This document shows positions 18,939-28,729 of a stretch of DNA of 32,226 bases, in pieces; the first letter of the stretch is position 1, and every line of letters begins with the position of its first letter. The position numbers were made by a program, and so were the translations under genes. Source of the DNA: Syncephalis plumigaleata (taxonomy: Eukaryota; Zoopagomycota; Zoopagomycetes; Zoopagales; Piptocephalidaceae); assembly GCA_025201365.1 (NCBI GenBank), contig JAIXMF010000138.1:1-32226 (forward strand). The letters are read 5' to 3'. The notes beneath the pieces are model-generated. The model ran no database searches. It saw only the letters and a list, made by a program, of their open reading frames with translations, and was not told the origin of the DNA.

Positions 18939-19011
18939 CGAGCAAACCAGGACTCGAACCTGGAATCTTTCGATCCGAAGTCGAACGCCTTATCCATTAG
19001 GCCATATGCCC
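18939..19011 (-). tRNA. tRNA-Arg(UCG)
   Basis: On the minus strand a 73-nt cloverleaf runs from 19011 to 18939. The acceptor is GGGCATA/TTTGCTC with one G-U and one T-T mismatch and discriminator G. The D-arm is GCC/GGC, anticodon stem TTCGA/TCGAA with loop CTTCGGA (anticodon TCG), and the T-arm CCAGG/CCTGG with loop TTCGAGT. The whole closely resembles fungal tRNA-Arg(UCG) genes. There is no intron. A T4 run lies just past the 3' end on the minus strand, fitting polymerase III termination. The acceptor mismatch is the only weak point. Confidence 0.93.
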
Positions 19012-19927
19012 CATAAAATGGAGGGTATTTTTACCTATATATTCCAAACAGTGAAAAGTGACTGCTTTTCCAAAAATACTGAAATTTACTGAAATTTACT
19101 AAAGATTGAGGATGCTGTCGTAGCCAAGCGGTACAACGCCATTCCTCGGACCAAGAGGGTCCTGGGCCAATACTCGCCAATTCCTTCAAGAGGAAAAGGT
19201 ATCAAGGTTGATCACTAACAAGTATACTCACGTCTACTACGACTAACGCGCTATCCTCGCCATTACCGGATTTACCTATGTTGTCGCTATTACAATGATT
19301 ATCATCGGTGCAAACACAACAAGTGCCTTACCCAGCTCTGGTAGAGGCAACATCAACCAATTACCACCTAATGCTGGTATACAAAGTCTGCACACGTCAC
19401 TAATAGAGGGCAGTCAGTGTGATTCCGCTGCAGATAGGGAACGATTCGTACGTCGATAAGCATGGAGCATTATTAATCATGCTAGACGTGCAATAGCTCA
19501 GCTTACTAAATAAATAAATTGTTTACTAAATTTATTAAGCTTTGCTTGGTCTAAGAGACGAATAGAATGGTTTATACATAAGTCATAATATTTGCTTGCC
19601 ATGAAAAATATTATAATAATGTTCTTGTATATATGAAATCACTGTTTAACCGTGCCAAGAATGCTGCCACTGTTATTTACTGTATAAGTGACAGCGGCAA
19701 TTACTCTATACTAGTACTTGCAACATACATGGTTGTTTATCATGCTATTCATGTATAGGTATTGTAAGTAAGCATGTTTACTGTTAATGGGTTGGGTCAA
19801 ATACGTCGGGTATTACTAGTGGAGGGAAGGTGTAGACACATCATTCCAGTTCTTTCCCTAACATCACTATTTCATCTAACGCAAAGTAACTTCTGGCTAG
19901 CCGTTTTATCGTGCAATACTCCTCATC
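19012..19927. other. Gene-free stretch with a tRNA-like remnant and the SNF7 upstream region
   Basis: Near the tRNA there is a tandem TACTGAAATT direct repeat (about 19078-19100) and a tRNA-like structured element (19114-19195). The remainder is AT-rich. A small frame at 19774-19962 runs into the SNF7 start region in another frame and is regarded as leader sequence. Confidence 0.4.
19114..19195 (+). ncRNA. tRNA-like structured remnant or small RNA
   Basis: GCTGTCG followed by TAGCCAAGCGG matches a tRNA acceptor strand plus polymerase III A-box/D-arm. It is followed by two perfect 5-bp hairpins, GGACC/GGTCC (19148-19162) and TTCCT/AGGAA (19181-19195), each with a 5-nt loop. No matching 3' acceptor strand and no proper TTCRA T-loop are found, so it is not a functional tRNA. 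A decayed tRNA is the simplest reading; a structured small RNA is possible. Confidence 0.25.
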
Positions 19928-20837
19928 ATGCATTTGTTCGGTCGTGCTCGAAACAAGCCTAACCCGCAGGAGGCGATTGTTCGTCTTCGGGAGACACTGC
20001 TATTGCTCCAGAAACGTGAGACTTTTTTACAGACAAAGATCGACAATGAACTCAAGGTTGCTCGGGCTAATGCCACGAAAAACAAGCGAGGTAAGTGGAT
20101 GATGACTGCGCTGACGGTAGATTATAGCATTAAGCACACGCTAACTACTGGGCAATAGTGGCGCTTATGGCGCTTAAGCGAAAGAAAAAGTACGAGGAAC
20201 AGATTGAGCAGACGACCGGTGCACGTATGACGCTTGAGACGCAAGCGATGGCGATTGAAGGTGCCAACATCAACTTGGAGGCCATTAATGCCATGAAAGT
20301 GGGCGCCAAAGCTATTAAGGATATTCATGGCTCGATGTAAGTGGATTTATTGACATGGATCGTCGTGGCACACTCGCTAACCATCAATGTCGAATCACAC
20401 AATCTACACGCCACTATAGGGGTATCGACGAGGTCGACAAGACAATGGATGATATTCGAGAGCAGATGGACCTGCTCAATGAAATATCGGGAGCCATCTC
20501 GCAACCGCTAACACTTGGTTCCGAACTAGATGAGGTTAGTAAACTGGATTACGCGACGATTGCAGTATGCAGAATAGATTACTAACCGGGTATGTTGATG
20601 TAGGATGAATTGAACGCTGAATTGGAGGCACTCGAACAAGAGGAACTCGATGAAAAACTACTAGGCGCAGAGGTGCCGCCCATATTTATGCCTGCTACAT
20701 CGCAATTAAACAAACGTATGTATATTGTCGTATTATGTCGTTCCATTCTGTACTAACATCTACTCGTAATAGCAACTGCAGAGGAGGAGGATCACGATGC
20801 GGAATTGGAGGAAATACGCGCGGAAATGGCCATGTAA
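19928..20837 (+). CDS. SNF7: ESCRT-III subunit Snf7/Vps32 (CHMP4)
   Basis: Five exons (19928-20090, 20159-20336, 20420-20534, 20604-20715, 20773-20837) join in phase to 210 residues; introns are 57-83 nt with CTAAC branch points. The order of motifs is that of Snf7: 'MHLFGR', '[19 protein letters not shown]', '[18 protein letters not shown]' (basic helices 1-2), 'ALEGA'-like '[18 protein letters not shown]', '[16 protein letters not shown]', 'ISGAISQPL', then the acidic '[20 protein letters not shown]'. The C-terminus ends in a short acidic helix, '[11 protein letters not shown]', in the place of the Vps4-binding MIM1. Snf7 polymerises on endosomal membranes to drive multivesicular-body formation, and it also serves abscission and pH signalling. 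Length is near the usual 220-240. It converges on SPP1 with 173 nt between stops. Confidence 0.93.
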
Positions 20838-21010
20838 TAAGCGATGAAGCCGTATCCATCGATATAGGACTGGCGGATGTTTATTTGTTCAATTGTAATG
20901 CTAATAGTTATAGTAATGACCATAAACATAGGTTGATTATTACGTGAACGTATATTATACGGCATCAAATATTTTATTTAAATAATATACGAATTGTTTA
21001 CATGTTGTAT

Positions 21011-22279
21011 TTACTGTCCGGCAATTGATGAGCCTTCCTCCTTCATGGATGAGGATGTTGCAGCTGTCGACAATTCCTGTAGCATCTTACGTTCTCGGAT
21101 GGTAGCATAAAGCGTATTCATCTGATGCTCGTTAGTTGCTGCCTTCGTTTGCTATAAATATACATTATACATTATACATTATGTGGTATTATCACGAATT
21201 AGTCATCAATCGCTTCTATACAAGTGTTTGCTAGTTGCTCACCTGAACACTTAGCTCCTTGGCTATATCCGCTCGTTTCAGCTCGATCCAGCCACGATGT
21301 CTACGACATGTTTTACGTGACTCTTGACATGGAGCTGCATTAGATATGATCTGCTGTGCCATTGCTGTATCGTCGCTATAATCGTCAATCTCATCATCCG
21401 ATGCCAGGTATACATCGTCTGTAAAGCCACACTGATCCGGCGTGGTAGTAGTAGCGCGTTCTATGCATGTCTCCAGACGAGATTGATGTCGATGAATACG
21501 CTCCAGATCCTTTTGTATGTGCGCGGCACGTGTTGCTAAACCATCTAGCGCCTGCCTTTCTACATCGTTGCCGAACACCTCAAGCTCTCTACGTGAATTC
21601 ACTTGGTTTGTATGACGATGCAGCAGTGCCACTCTGATGCCACAGATATCCGAGCAGTATTTCGAGTTGTCTCGTGCTGCATGCGTGCACCTGCTTCGGC
21701 GACATTCCTTTCTCCACGATACCTGCATCCCTTTGGCTATTACAATTCAATCTATCTCATTATAGTCACTTTGTCGTATCTCGCTTACCAGTACAATGCG
21801 GACAATAATACTTGTCGAGAAACTCGGCGGTTGCTTCCTCTACATCCACGCAGTCGCCGTGAAACCATTGACCGCAGCCATCGCATAGAATCATGAATCG
21901 ATTCTCATCGTATACAAGTGCGCGACAAATACAAAGCGGTTCGTCGGCCGTGGATCCCGTCGTATTTCCAGGATTCTCGGCTGAATTACCTAGAGCGTTA
22001 CCACTCGCGATAGCTGTGCCATTGCCATTGTTTGCCACACCCATCGAATGACTATTGCTATTCGTTGCTGGCTGATTCGGCGCAGTGCCAGTTGTACGGC
22101 GTTTGCGTGCTTTTGCCTCATTCGTAATCGCTTTTGATCGTTTCGTCTAAATAAACGCTTATAGATACCTCGCTAATACACGTCTCCCTACTCACCTTGA
22201 CGGTTTTTGTGGCAACAGCAGTTGCGGTTGCAGTTATCGTTGTTGTCTGTGCTTCTGCACTAATAGTACTATCACTCAT
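21011..22279 (-). CDS. SPP1: Set1/COMPASS PHD-finger subunit Spp1 (CXXC1-like)
   Basis: Four exons (22196-22279, 21789-22146, 21243-21730, 21011-21151) give 356 residues; introns are 49, 58 and 91 nt. The N-terminus is Thr/Ala-rich, followed by a basic patch ('KARKRR'). The PHD finger spans about 100-146: 'CICR', '[16 protein letters not shown]' and 'YYCPHC' supply the Cys4-His-Cys3 ligands, and the Trp and acidic residues fit H3K4me3 reading. After it, '[22 protein letters not shown]' is the second zinc-binding signature typical of Spp1/CFP1, followed by a long helical region. Spp1 links the Set1 H3K4 methyltransferase to methylated nucleosomes and, in yeast meiosis, to break sites. No CXXC CpG-binding domain is seen, as in fungi. 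The third intron holds three tandem TACATTA units. The start lies only 79 nt downstream of the RCF1 stop. Confidence 0.88.
21161..21181. repeat. (TACATTA)x3 tandem repeat in an SPP1 intron
   Basis: Three exact copies of the heptamer TACATTA lie near the acceptor end of the last SPP1 intron, about 10 nt from the splice site. Confidence 0.85.
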
Positions 22280-22358
22280 AATAGCTACAATAGGTAGAAA
22301 AGTAACTGGGAATAGTAAAACGTTTATAGATTGTAATGTGAAATGAAGAAAAAGCAAA

Positions 22359-22734
22359 TTACGGAGGATTAGTGGGTGTCGCGACTGGTGAAGACGGTGG
22401 CGGTGGCGACGAAGACGACGACGACGACGGTATTGCTTCGTTTGTCTTTTCCTTATTCTTATATGATGTTTGCATTGCGCCTATGAGTAGAGCAACTACC
22501 GTGAATCCCTGGGCTGCCACACGTAAGCGTAGCATTTTGTTGCCCATAACGCGATTGCCACGACGAATATAAATGCTCGCAGCGAGTAGCGCGGTACATG
22601 TTAAGCCTAGACCTGCAATACTCGTTAATGCCATAGAACTAGCTCGTGCTTATTAGCTAATTACCACCAGCAACTACTGGTTGCTCCTTGATTCGGTGCT
22701 TTAGATTCTCAAAAAGTGTGTATGGGCGTGCCAT
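22359..22734 (-). CDS. RCF1: Respiratory supercomplex factor 1 (HIG1 domain)
   Basis: Two pieces (22665-22734 and 22359-22642) join to 117 residues if a 22-nt GT-AG intron (22643-22664) is removed. The first codes 'LFENLKHRIKEQPVV', the start of a HIG1 domain. The second codes 'MALTSIAGLGLTCTALLAAS', 'IRRGNRVMGNKMLRLRVAAQG' and 'FTVVALLIGAM', the rest of the domain with its RVAAQG motif and two membrane helices. Rcf1 sits in the mitochondrial inner membrane and helps assembly and supercomplex formation of cytochrome c oxidase with complex III. The C-terminus is a Ser/Pro-rich tail. Without splicing a stop follows the first piece after 25 codons. The intron would be far shorter than any other here; a GTGGTA donor or AATAAG acceptor also fits the phase. 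Length is slightly below yeast Rcf1. Confidence 0.75.
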
Positions 22735-22973
22735 GATAAAAGTGTAGTAAAAAGACGATTGGGAATAGACAGTGGCAAGTGCCACCTCAACTTGTAATCG
22801 TATAAAAACTTCTCATCTTATGATGGTGACAAACCACACTACTTGTTATACATCTATATACTCAATAACATTTATTATATGGTTCCGTGTTTACCCGCGT
22901 GTATACATGAGTAATATAGATGTTTAGCGTTCCTTTAATGGAATATGGATATAGTCAATTGTATGGTAATGGT

Positions 22974-23502
22974 TTACGGATTGTTTGTCAGGGCGGCACC
23001 AAGTAGCTTGCGAGTTTGCTGCACTTCTGATCGTAGCTGTGCAATGCCTGCCCGCCAAAGGATATGATCCTTCTCTAGTCCTGCAACCGGTGTACGGAAT
23101 ATAGCATCAGCATCCGTGATACCTGCTTCCGTTAGATGGCGAAATTGTTGACGTAGCATCACTTGTATGTTCTATGGGTGATGTCAATGGTTAGCGTAGG
23201 ATGTTGTTTCTCTTCCGACGTATACAGCTACCTCTAGCAATTGATAGTAGCGATCGCATTGTGCTTCTATGGCTTCCGATGGTGTATCATCCATGTTTCT
23301 GCCGGTGGTATCTTTTGAATTCATTTGGCCATTGAGTAGTTCTGTCACAGTGGTTGAAATACGCAGCAATTCCAGAATGCGCTGCAATAAAATAGTTATT
23401 CGTGATTAGTATGGCAACTATGCTGCTATGTCTATTCCTTACCTGTTCAATAAGCTCTAGGGAAGCTAATCGCCTGATGGTTGAAGGAGTTGCCGTGTCC
23501 AT
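22974..23502 (-). CDS. MED11: Mediator complex subunit 11
   Basis: Three exons (23443-23502, 23232-23381, 22974-23171) join in phase to 135 residues; introns are 61 and 60 nt, with a CTAACC branch site in the second. The protein is almost wholly helical. The opening 'STIRRLASLELIEQRILELL' matches the Med11 N-terminal helix ('RLxxLExIExxI...LL'). A Cys/Tyr-containing helix with 'CDRYYQLLENIQVMLRQQF' follows, then a C-terminal helix with 'LRSEVQQTRKLL'. Med11 forms the head-module four-helix bundle with Med22 and helps recruit TFIIH to RNA polymerase II promoters. Length fits the family (115-140). The family is poorly conserved, so Med22 or another small helical subunit is the main alternative. 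The start is 388 nt from the divergent U1A/U2B'' gene, so a shared promoter region is likely. Confidence 0.68.
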
Positions 23503-23890
23503 AGCGCGTAATACAAAGAGAAAAAGGTGTTATTGATTCGAATAAAGCGAAATATTGCAGGTATTATTGTAGACTGTAGTGGTCAGTCATAGACATTATC
23601 ATGTAGAGAAACTTGCACATATACGACTAGACACGTTACGGTTCATAATACACGTACATATAGATGTATCTAGCAAAGAGCAGCTTATATACTAGTAGCT
23701 AGCTTGATGGCAAATACGCAGCAATAACGGGGATAAGTAACGGGATGATGGTGTTACGAAATTCGCGATCCTTTGTTTTGATACATCAGTCTCTCTCCCT
23801 CTCCTCACACTGATTCAATAGACGATTTTTTCTGTTTTGCTTCGTAGTATTGCAGTGTTTGTAGATTGTCACTTCACTTTTTTTTTGGTC

Positions 23891-24934
23891 ATGGCATCCA
23901 CTATTGCTCCTAATCAGTCGCTCTACGTGGCAAACCTGAATATCCAGGTCAAGAAGGATGGTACGTAGCTTATCGGTTGCATAGTCTATAGCTACTAACG
24001 CTATAGTGATGATTCATATGGAATAGAGATGAAGCGCGCCTTATACACGCTATTCACGGCGTATGGTCGTATAGTAGACGTTGTTCACCAGCGGTCAGAT
24101 CGTATGCGTGGCGTTGCATTTGTGATATTCCGCGACATTCAATCGGCTACCACGGCATTACGCGGCTTGAATGGCTTCATATTCTATGATCGTCCACTGG
24201 TTAGTCACCTATTACTCGATACACGATTGCTATGTACTTATACACATGGCCATGCATTAGAAACTAAAATACGCCAAGCGTAAATCCAAAATAATTGCAC
24301 TACTCGATGGAGAGTACAATTTATTGGCTAATAATCAGGCTGCAGACACGGAGGATGGTAAGTGATTTGACTAATTGAACATTCAATATATGTATATGCG
24401 TATATATAGATTTGCTAATGTTTATTGAATACAAATAGCAATGGACTATGACAATGAGAATGAAAAGGAAAGCGACGATGGTAAGTAGTAAGCGGTGCCG
24501 TATCATTATATCGTATCATTGAATGTGAATGCTTGCGACTTTATCGCGTAGAAATGCATGATGCCGGATCGGAATCAGAGGAATCGGATCAGGAAGAAGG
24601 TGGCGATGATCAAGAAGAAGAAGCGACACCGCATAATATCCTATTTGTGCGTAATCTATCCAGGAATATGAATGAATCAGCATTGACCGATCTATTTAAA
24701 AAGTGAGTAGGAAGATGACGCGCGTTTTTACCGTATCTCATTAAACTACGGATATAATACATAATTAGACATGAAGGCTTCCGGGAAGTGCGTATGATTC
24801 CTAGCGGTACAGGCCGAGTGATGGCATTTGTCGAGTATGCCACATCAGAGCAAGCCACAGTAGCTAAAGATGTTATGCACGGATTTGTGCAAGCATCAGG
24901 ACGAGCAGTGAAGGTTACCTATGCTAAGCGATAA
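23891..24934 (+). CDS. SNRPA/SNRPB2: U1A/U2B''-type spliceosomal RNA-binding protein, two RRMs
   Basis: Six exons (23891-23960, 24027-24199, 24261-24357, 24439-24480, 24552-24702, 24769-24934) join in phase to 232 residues; introns are 61-81 nt. RRM1 opens with 'QSLYVANLNIQVKKDEMKRAL' cut by the first intron, and has 'MRGVAFVIF' (RNP1) and 'LKLKYAKRKSKIIA', the hallmark strand and tail of the U1A/U2B''/SNF group. An acidic linker (about residues 110-155) follows. RRM2 carries 'ILFVRNLS' (RNP2) and 'GRVMAFVEYAT' (RNP1) and ends 'VKVTYAKR'. The protein binds the loop hairpins of U1 and/or U2 snRNA. Length favours U2B'' (about 225) over U1A (about 280), but one gene may serve both. The acidic linker is split over three small exons. 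AATAAA lies at 25099-25104. Confidence 0.88.
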
Positions 24935-25154
24935 TTAGTAAATGTACGGATGTAGGAACGAGCAGGATGAATGTGTACGCGCGTGTGTGCCTGTTATTCG
25001 TTAATTCGCACAGGATAGGCGATTGCAAATTACTAATAATATAGCAAATGTGATATTAATGGTACTATTTCTAATGAGATACTACTGCTATTAATCCAAA
25101 TAAATATTTACAAAGCACAACTTTATTAGCCTTCTACGTCTTATCCTATCTCAA

Positions 25155-26033
25155 TTATAGAGTAACAATGACACTCCAACTGATGAGTAGAATAGTGATT
25201 GCTAATAGTTGGTACCATACGGCTAAATTGGCCAGTTGAGATTGCATGCAACTTGCCGATGAGCTATCTGGTTTAACACCGGCCGTAATGCCCGTAGACA
25301 AATCATCAAGATGAACCTTGGTTGACGGTGTTGGCGATGTGGTTGTCGTTTTGAATTCCGGATTACCAATAAGGCCTTTCTCTCCTGGTGCCGATATAAT
25401 AGAAGTTGAAGGACTAGATGTTGGCTGGCTCCGTGTTTCGGTAGGTGTACGATTATCGTTCTGTTTATTATTATTATTATTATTATTATTGTTGTTGTTG
25501 CTGTTGCTGTTCTTGGACGCTGCATCTATGGGTTCCTTGAAATCAACTCGCAACAAGCCTTCTACCGGATCTTGATAAGCGTTGACGACGAGGAAACAAG
25601 GCGGAGTGCTTGTGTCGGCTATCGGTACCGGTTTCTCCATGCCGATTTTACAATGTGAAATGGCTTTACCGGGAGCTGCCACACAAGAGCCTAGTGCATC
25701 AGACGGGATGGATAATTTCTTGGTTGGGTTCGCTTTATTTTGCTCTATACTACTGCCGTAAACGTGAGTATTCACGAGGTAGACGGCACTGGGATAGCCC
25801 TTCTTTACGATATATTCATAGCTGGCGTATTTGTAGATGCTATTTAGACAACCACCATACACACCGAATGGTTTCACGCTGATCGTTGTAGATGGCATAT
25901 TGCTAGTGTTATTCTGCAAAGATTCACATCAGTCACCTAGCTTACTGCTAACAACTATCGCGCATCTTACCTGACCGTAAACACCGGCTGCCATCAATGC
26001 TAATAATAATGAGATGCTACTGCTTTTCCACAT
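25155..26033 (-). CDS. Predicted GPI-anchored or membrane-tethered cell-surface protein
   Basis: Two exons (25971-26033, 25155-25913; intron 57 nt) give 273 residues. Exon 1 codes almost exactly a signal peptide, 'MWKSSSISLLLALMAAGVYG', with likely cleavage at Gly/Gln. The mature part has a compact region with four Cys (near residues 43, 98, 109, 127), then a low-complexity Asn run (about 160-170) and a Ser/Thr/Pro-rich stalk. It ends with a Cys and a hydrophobic C-terminus, 'LLAITILLISWSVIVTL', without basic residues after it, as expected for a GPI attachment signal. A type I membrane anchor is the alternative. I do not recognise the globular part; it may be a surface or wall adhesin-like protein. 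The Asn run is coded by an ATT-type repeat and so is probably length-variable. It is divergent from KDM8, with 302 nt between starts. Confidence 0.65.
25465..25511. repeat. (TTA)n-(TTG/CTG)n coding microsatellite
   Basis: About nine TTA units followed by TTG and CTG/TTG units. On the minus strand they code the Asn run (AAT/AAC/AGC codons) of the surface protein. Confidence 0.9.
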
Positions 26034-26335
26034 GCTGAATAAACTTGGATGCTAATGCTTAAAATGATATGAGATGCTGACAAAGTACTATGCTGGAGGA
26101 GAAGAAGAAAGTTGGGAAAGCAAGACAATGGATTGGCATGGCGGTATTTATTTGAATCAATGTAGATGTAGTAGACACGAATAAAGAAAGGCGAGTAATG
26201 GCATGTTCAAAGGCGAGACGGTCATTGACGTGCAACAACTGCAATGGTTAGTAAATCATATCACTTACCATTTCATGGTGATACACTTTTCTTATTGAAT
26301 TCGTCTACCTTCCTTATGTTTATGAATCAAGCAGC

Positions 26336-27958
26336 ATGTCTACTACAAATAATCAACTAGCCCATATCACGACTAGACTTCTAAACACTACCCGTAGTGC
26401 AATATGCTCATTGCAACAGAAAGCGGCAGCAGCCACTAGTGTTTTCTGTTCTGTAACTGAGTGGACAGATTCGGAATCACGGCTTTTCCGTTCTATATTA
26501 GTGGCGCTGGAAGACCAAAAGATAAATGCGACATTGCTGCTCAGCTTACAGGCAGACGCTGAATGTTTACTAGAACGAAGGAAAACCGCCTTACACGCTG
26601 TACCATACAAAATGGTAAGCGTAAATAATCTAGAATGGTTTGCTTGTTGCGCATTACTTTTAGCGATTATCAAGCTTAGGCAAGCGTATAATGTAATAAT
26701 CATGCACAAACAACAAGGCACATTGGTTCAGGAGCATAGTAATGGTAATAACATGGATATGTAACAAGCTAGCTATAGAAATAGGCTAATTGTCATAGAT
26801 ATCAATACCTACTTGAAGCAATCTATTGAGATATTAGATGCAGGATTAATTATGGCGGGCGGGTTAAGCGTAGAGCAACATGTTCATGAACTAATTAAGA
26901 CAGCAGAAGAGCTATTCGCCTGGATGAGCAATAACAGCGATGATCGTGCTAGCAAGTCTACTATGGAAGGGGAAATACATACAAAGCGACGTCGTCTTAC
27001 GGCAACATGGGAATCAACACTGGAATCGCTACTAAATCCGCAACAAACAGCAAGCATCGTTCCACCATTGTCTACATCGAATCTACCCCTTAACGAAATA
27101 GAGCGGATCACCGCGCCATCGTTCAATGAATATCAACGCCTCGTAGCAAAACAGATTCCATTTATTATCGCTCATGATGATGGTGTGCAGCAATGGCCAG
27201 CCATGACACGATGGAGAAGTACGGATTACCTGCTTAAAGTCCTCGGACATCGCTGGGTGCCCGTGGAGATTGGACAACGCTACACCGATACACAATGGCA
27301 ACAGCAACTAATGCCATTTGCTGCATTTCTACGTGACTATGTCGCCGTCACTTTAACAGCAGATCGTGCGGTAGGCTATCTCGCTCAACATGATCTATTT
27401 CGTCAAGTGCCGGAACTACGACGTGATATTCAAATACCTGACTATTGCTTTGTTGCAAGCACATCCACGAACACCGTACAGACACATGCGTGGTTTGGAC
27501 CTGCCGGTACAACATCGCCCCTACACTACGATCCAGACCATAATCTGTTTGCGCAAGTGGTAGGCCGTAAACAATTTAGACTATACGCACCGGATCAACC
27601 AGTCTATCCCCATGCATCGGATACTATGTTGCATAATACAAGTCAGGTGAGGTTTTTGCTTTGTTTATTTGCTAGGTTGTTGGATAGCTAACCACAAAGT
27701 AACACCGATGCATGATTGTTATTGCCATGGCAATGATCATAACGACTAGGTGGATGTTGAACAGCCTCAGCTTGACAAGTTTCCTGAATTTGCTCATGCT
27801 CAAGGTTATGATTGCATACTACAACCTGGGGATCTGCTCTACATTCCTGTAAGTGACAAGATGGAAATATAATATATGACTAATTGTTTATTCAGCCATT
27901 GTGGTGGCATTATGTACGTGCACTCGATACCAGCTTTAGTGTTAGCTTTTGGTTTTAG
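26336..27958 (+). CDS. KDM8: JmjC-domain protein KDM8/JMJD5
   Basis: Four exons (26336-26744, 26799-27646, 27750-27848, 27896-27958) join in phase to 472 residues; introns are 54, 103 and 47 nt. The N-terminal half is helical, with the conserved 'IEILDAGLIMAGGL' stretch found before the JmjC domain of JMJD5. The catalytic domain shows 'HAWFGPAGTTSPLHYDPDHN' with the Fe(II) ligands His379 and Asp381. It continues 'QVVGRKQFRLYAP', 'LHNTSQVDVE', 'LQPGDLLYIP' and 'WWHYVRALDTSFSVSFW' with the distal His457. Lys/Arg contacts for 2-oxoglutarate are in place. Human KDM8 is reported as a histone demethylase, an arginyl hydroxylase and a histone-tail protease; chemistry in fungi is not settled. All active-site residues are kept, so it should be active. 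The first intron was chosen because it restores the family frame. Confidence 0.9.
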
Positions 27959-28729
27959 ATGCAACTACGAATAATCCATTTGTAAACTAGCAGTACACTT
28001 TGTCAATCGACATGATGACTATCATCAATGCTCGGCACTATTCCAATAATATAAACTGGATTGCCTTTCTTTATTGATGCCATTTCTATTTTCATTACAA
28101 CTTGCATCTACCGCATGAGTATCGTGTTACCTATGATTCAATGGCAATATCTATAATGTAAGCGCAATTACCATTTGTGCATCCACCATCCACCATTTTG
28201 CCTGTTCCTACTACTATTACTACTACTACTACAGATCAACAACAAGGCATCTCAACAACCATGAAATCACAACCACTCATTAGAACGTATCTCCATAGTG
28301 GGGACAGCAGCAACAACAAATTAGTCTTCTTACTGAATTCAGTCTAGTTGCATACTAATGCATTATGTAGATCGAGCTATTGTTGAAACTAAATCGAGTT
28401 CCATTCCATTTCCATTTCAATCATACACGTTTCAATTACAGCTGAATTCATTACACCATTATGGATTTCATTCACGCTGGCTATGACGGAATCAAATCTA
28501 TAAATGTCATTCAATATCTATAATTGGTAATCACACATGGTAAACAATACCGTATTTTCTTTAATTTATATTCCGCTCAAGAGACATTCCAATACCGCAA
28601 CCATCGACTACTCACCTATAAATGAGCAGCCATTCGGTGCGAACAAGTCAATAACTCACTATCCTCTTCTTATTCATACGCACAACATAAATACATTCAC
28701 TTTTTTGTTCTTAGACCATAACGAACAGT
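27959..28729. other. Gene-free stretch between KDM8 and the kinase
   Basis: No supported gene is seen. It is AT-rich, with a short ACT/TAC trinucleotide run at about 28208-28231 and repeated CCATTTCCATTT-like words near 28400. A frame at 28537-28764 codes 75 residues without recognisable features. The right part must hold the promoter of the kinase gene. Confidence 0.45.

Noticed and set aside
25223-25575. Frames on both strands over the surface-protein repeat (100 and 85 codons)
   Set aside because: They read the trinucleotide repeat as Ile or Leu runs. The Asn-coding frame has the signal peptide and anchor.
26353-26721. 122-codon minus-strand frame opposite KDM8 exon 1
   Set aside because: It is the shadow of a helical coding exon whose plus-strand product continues into a clear JmjC protein.
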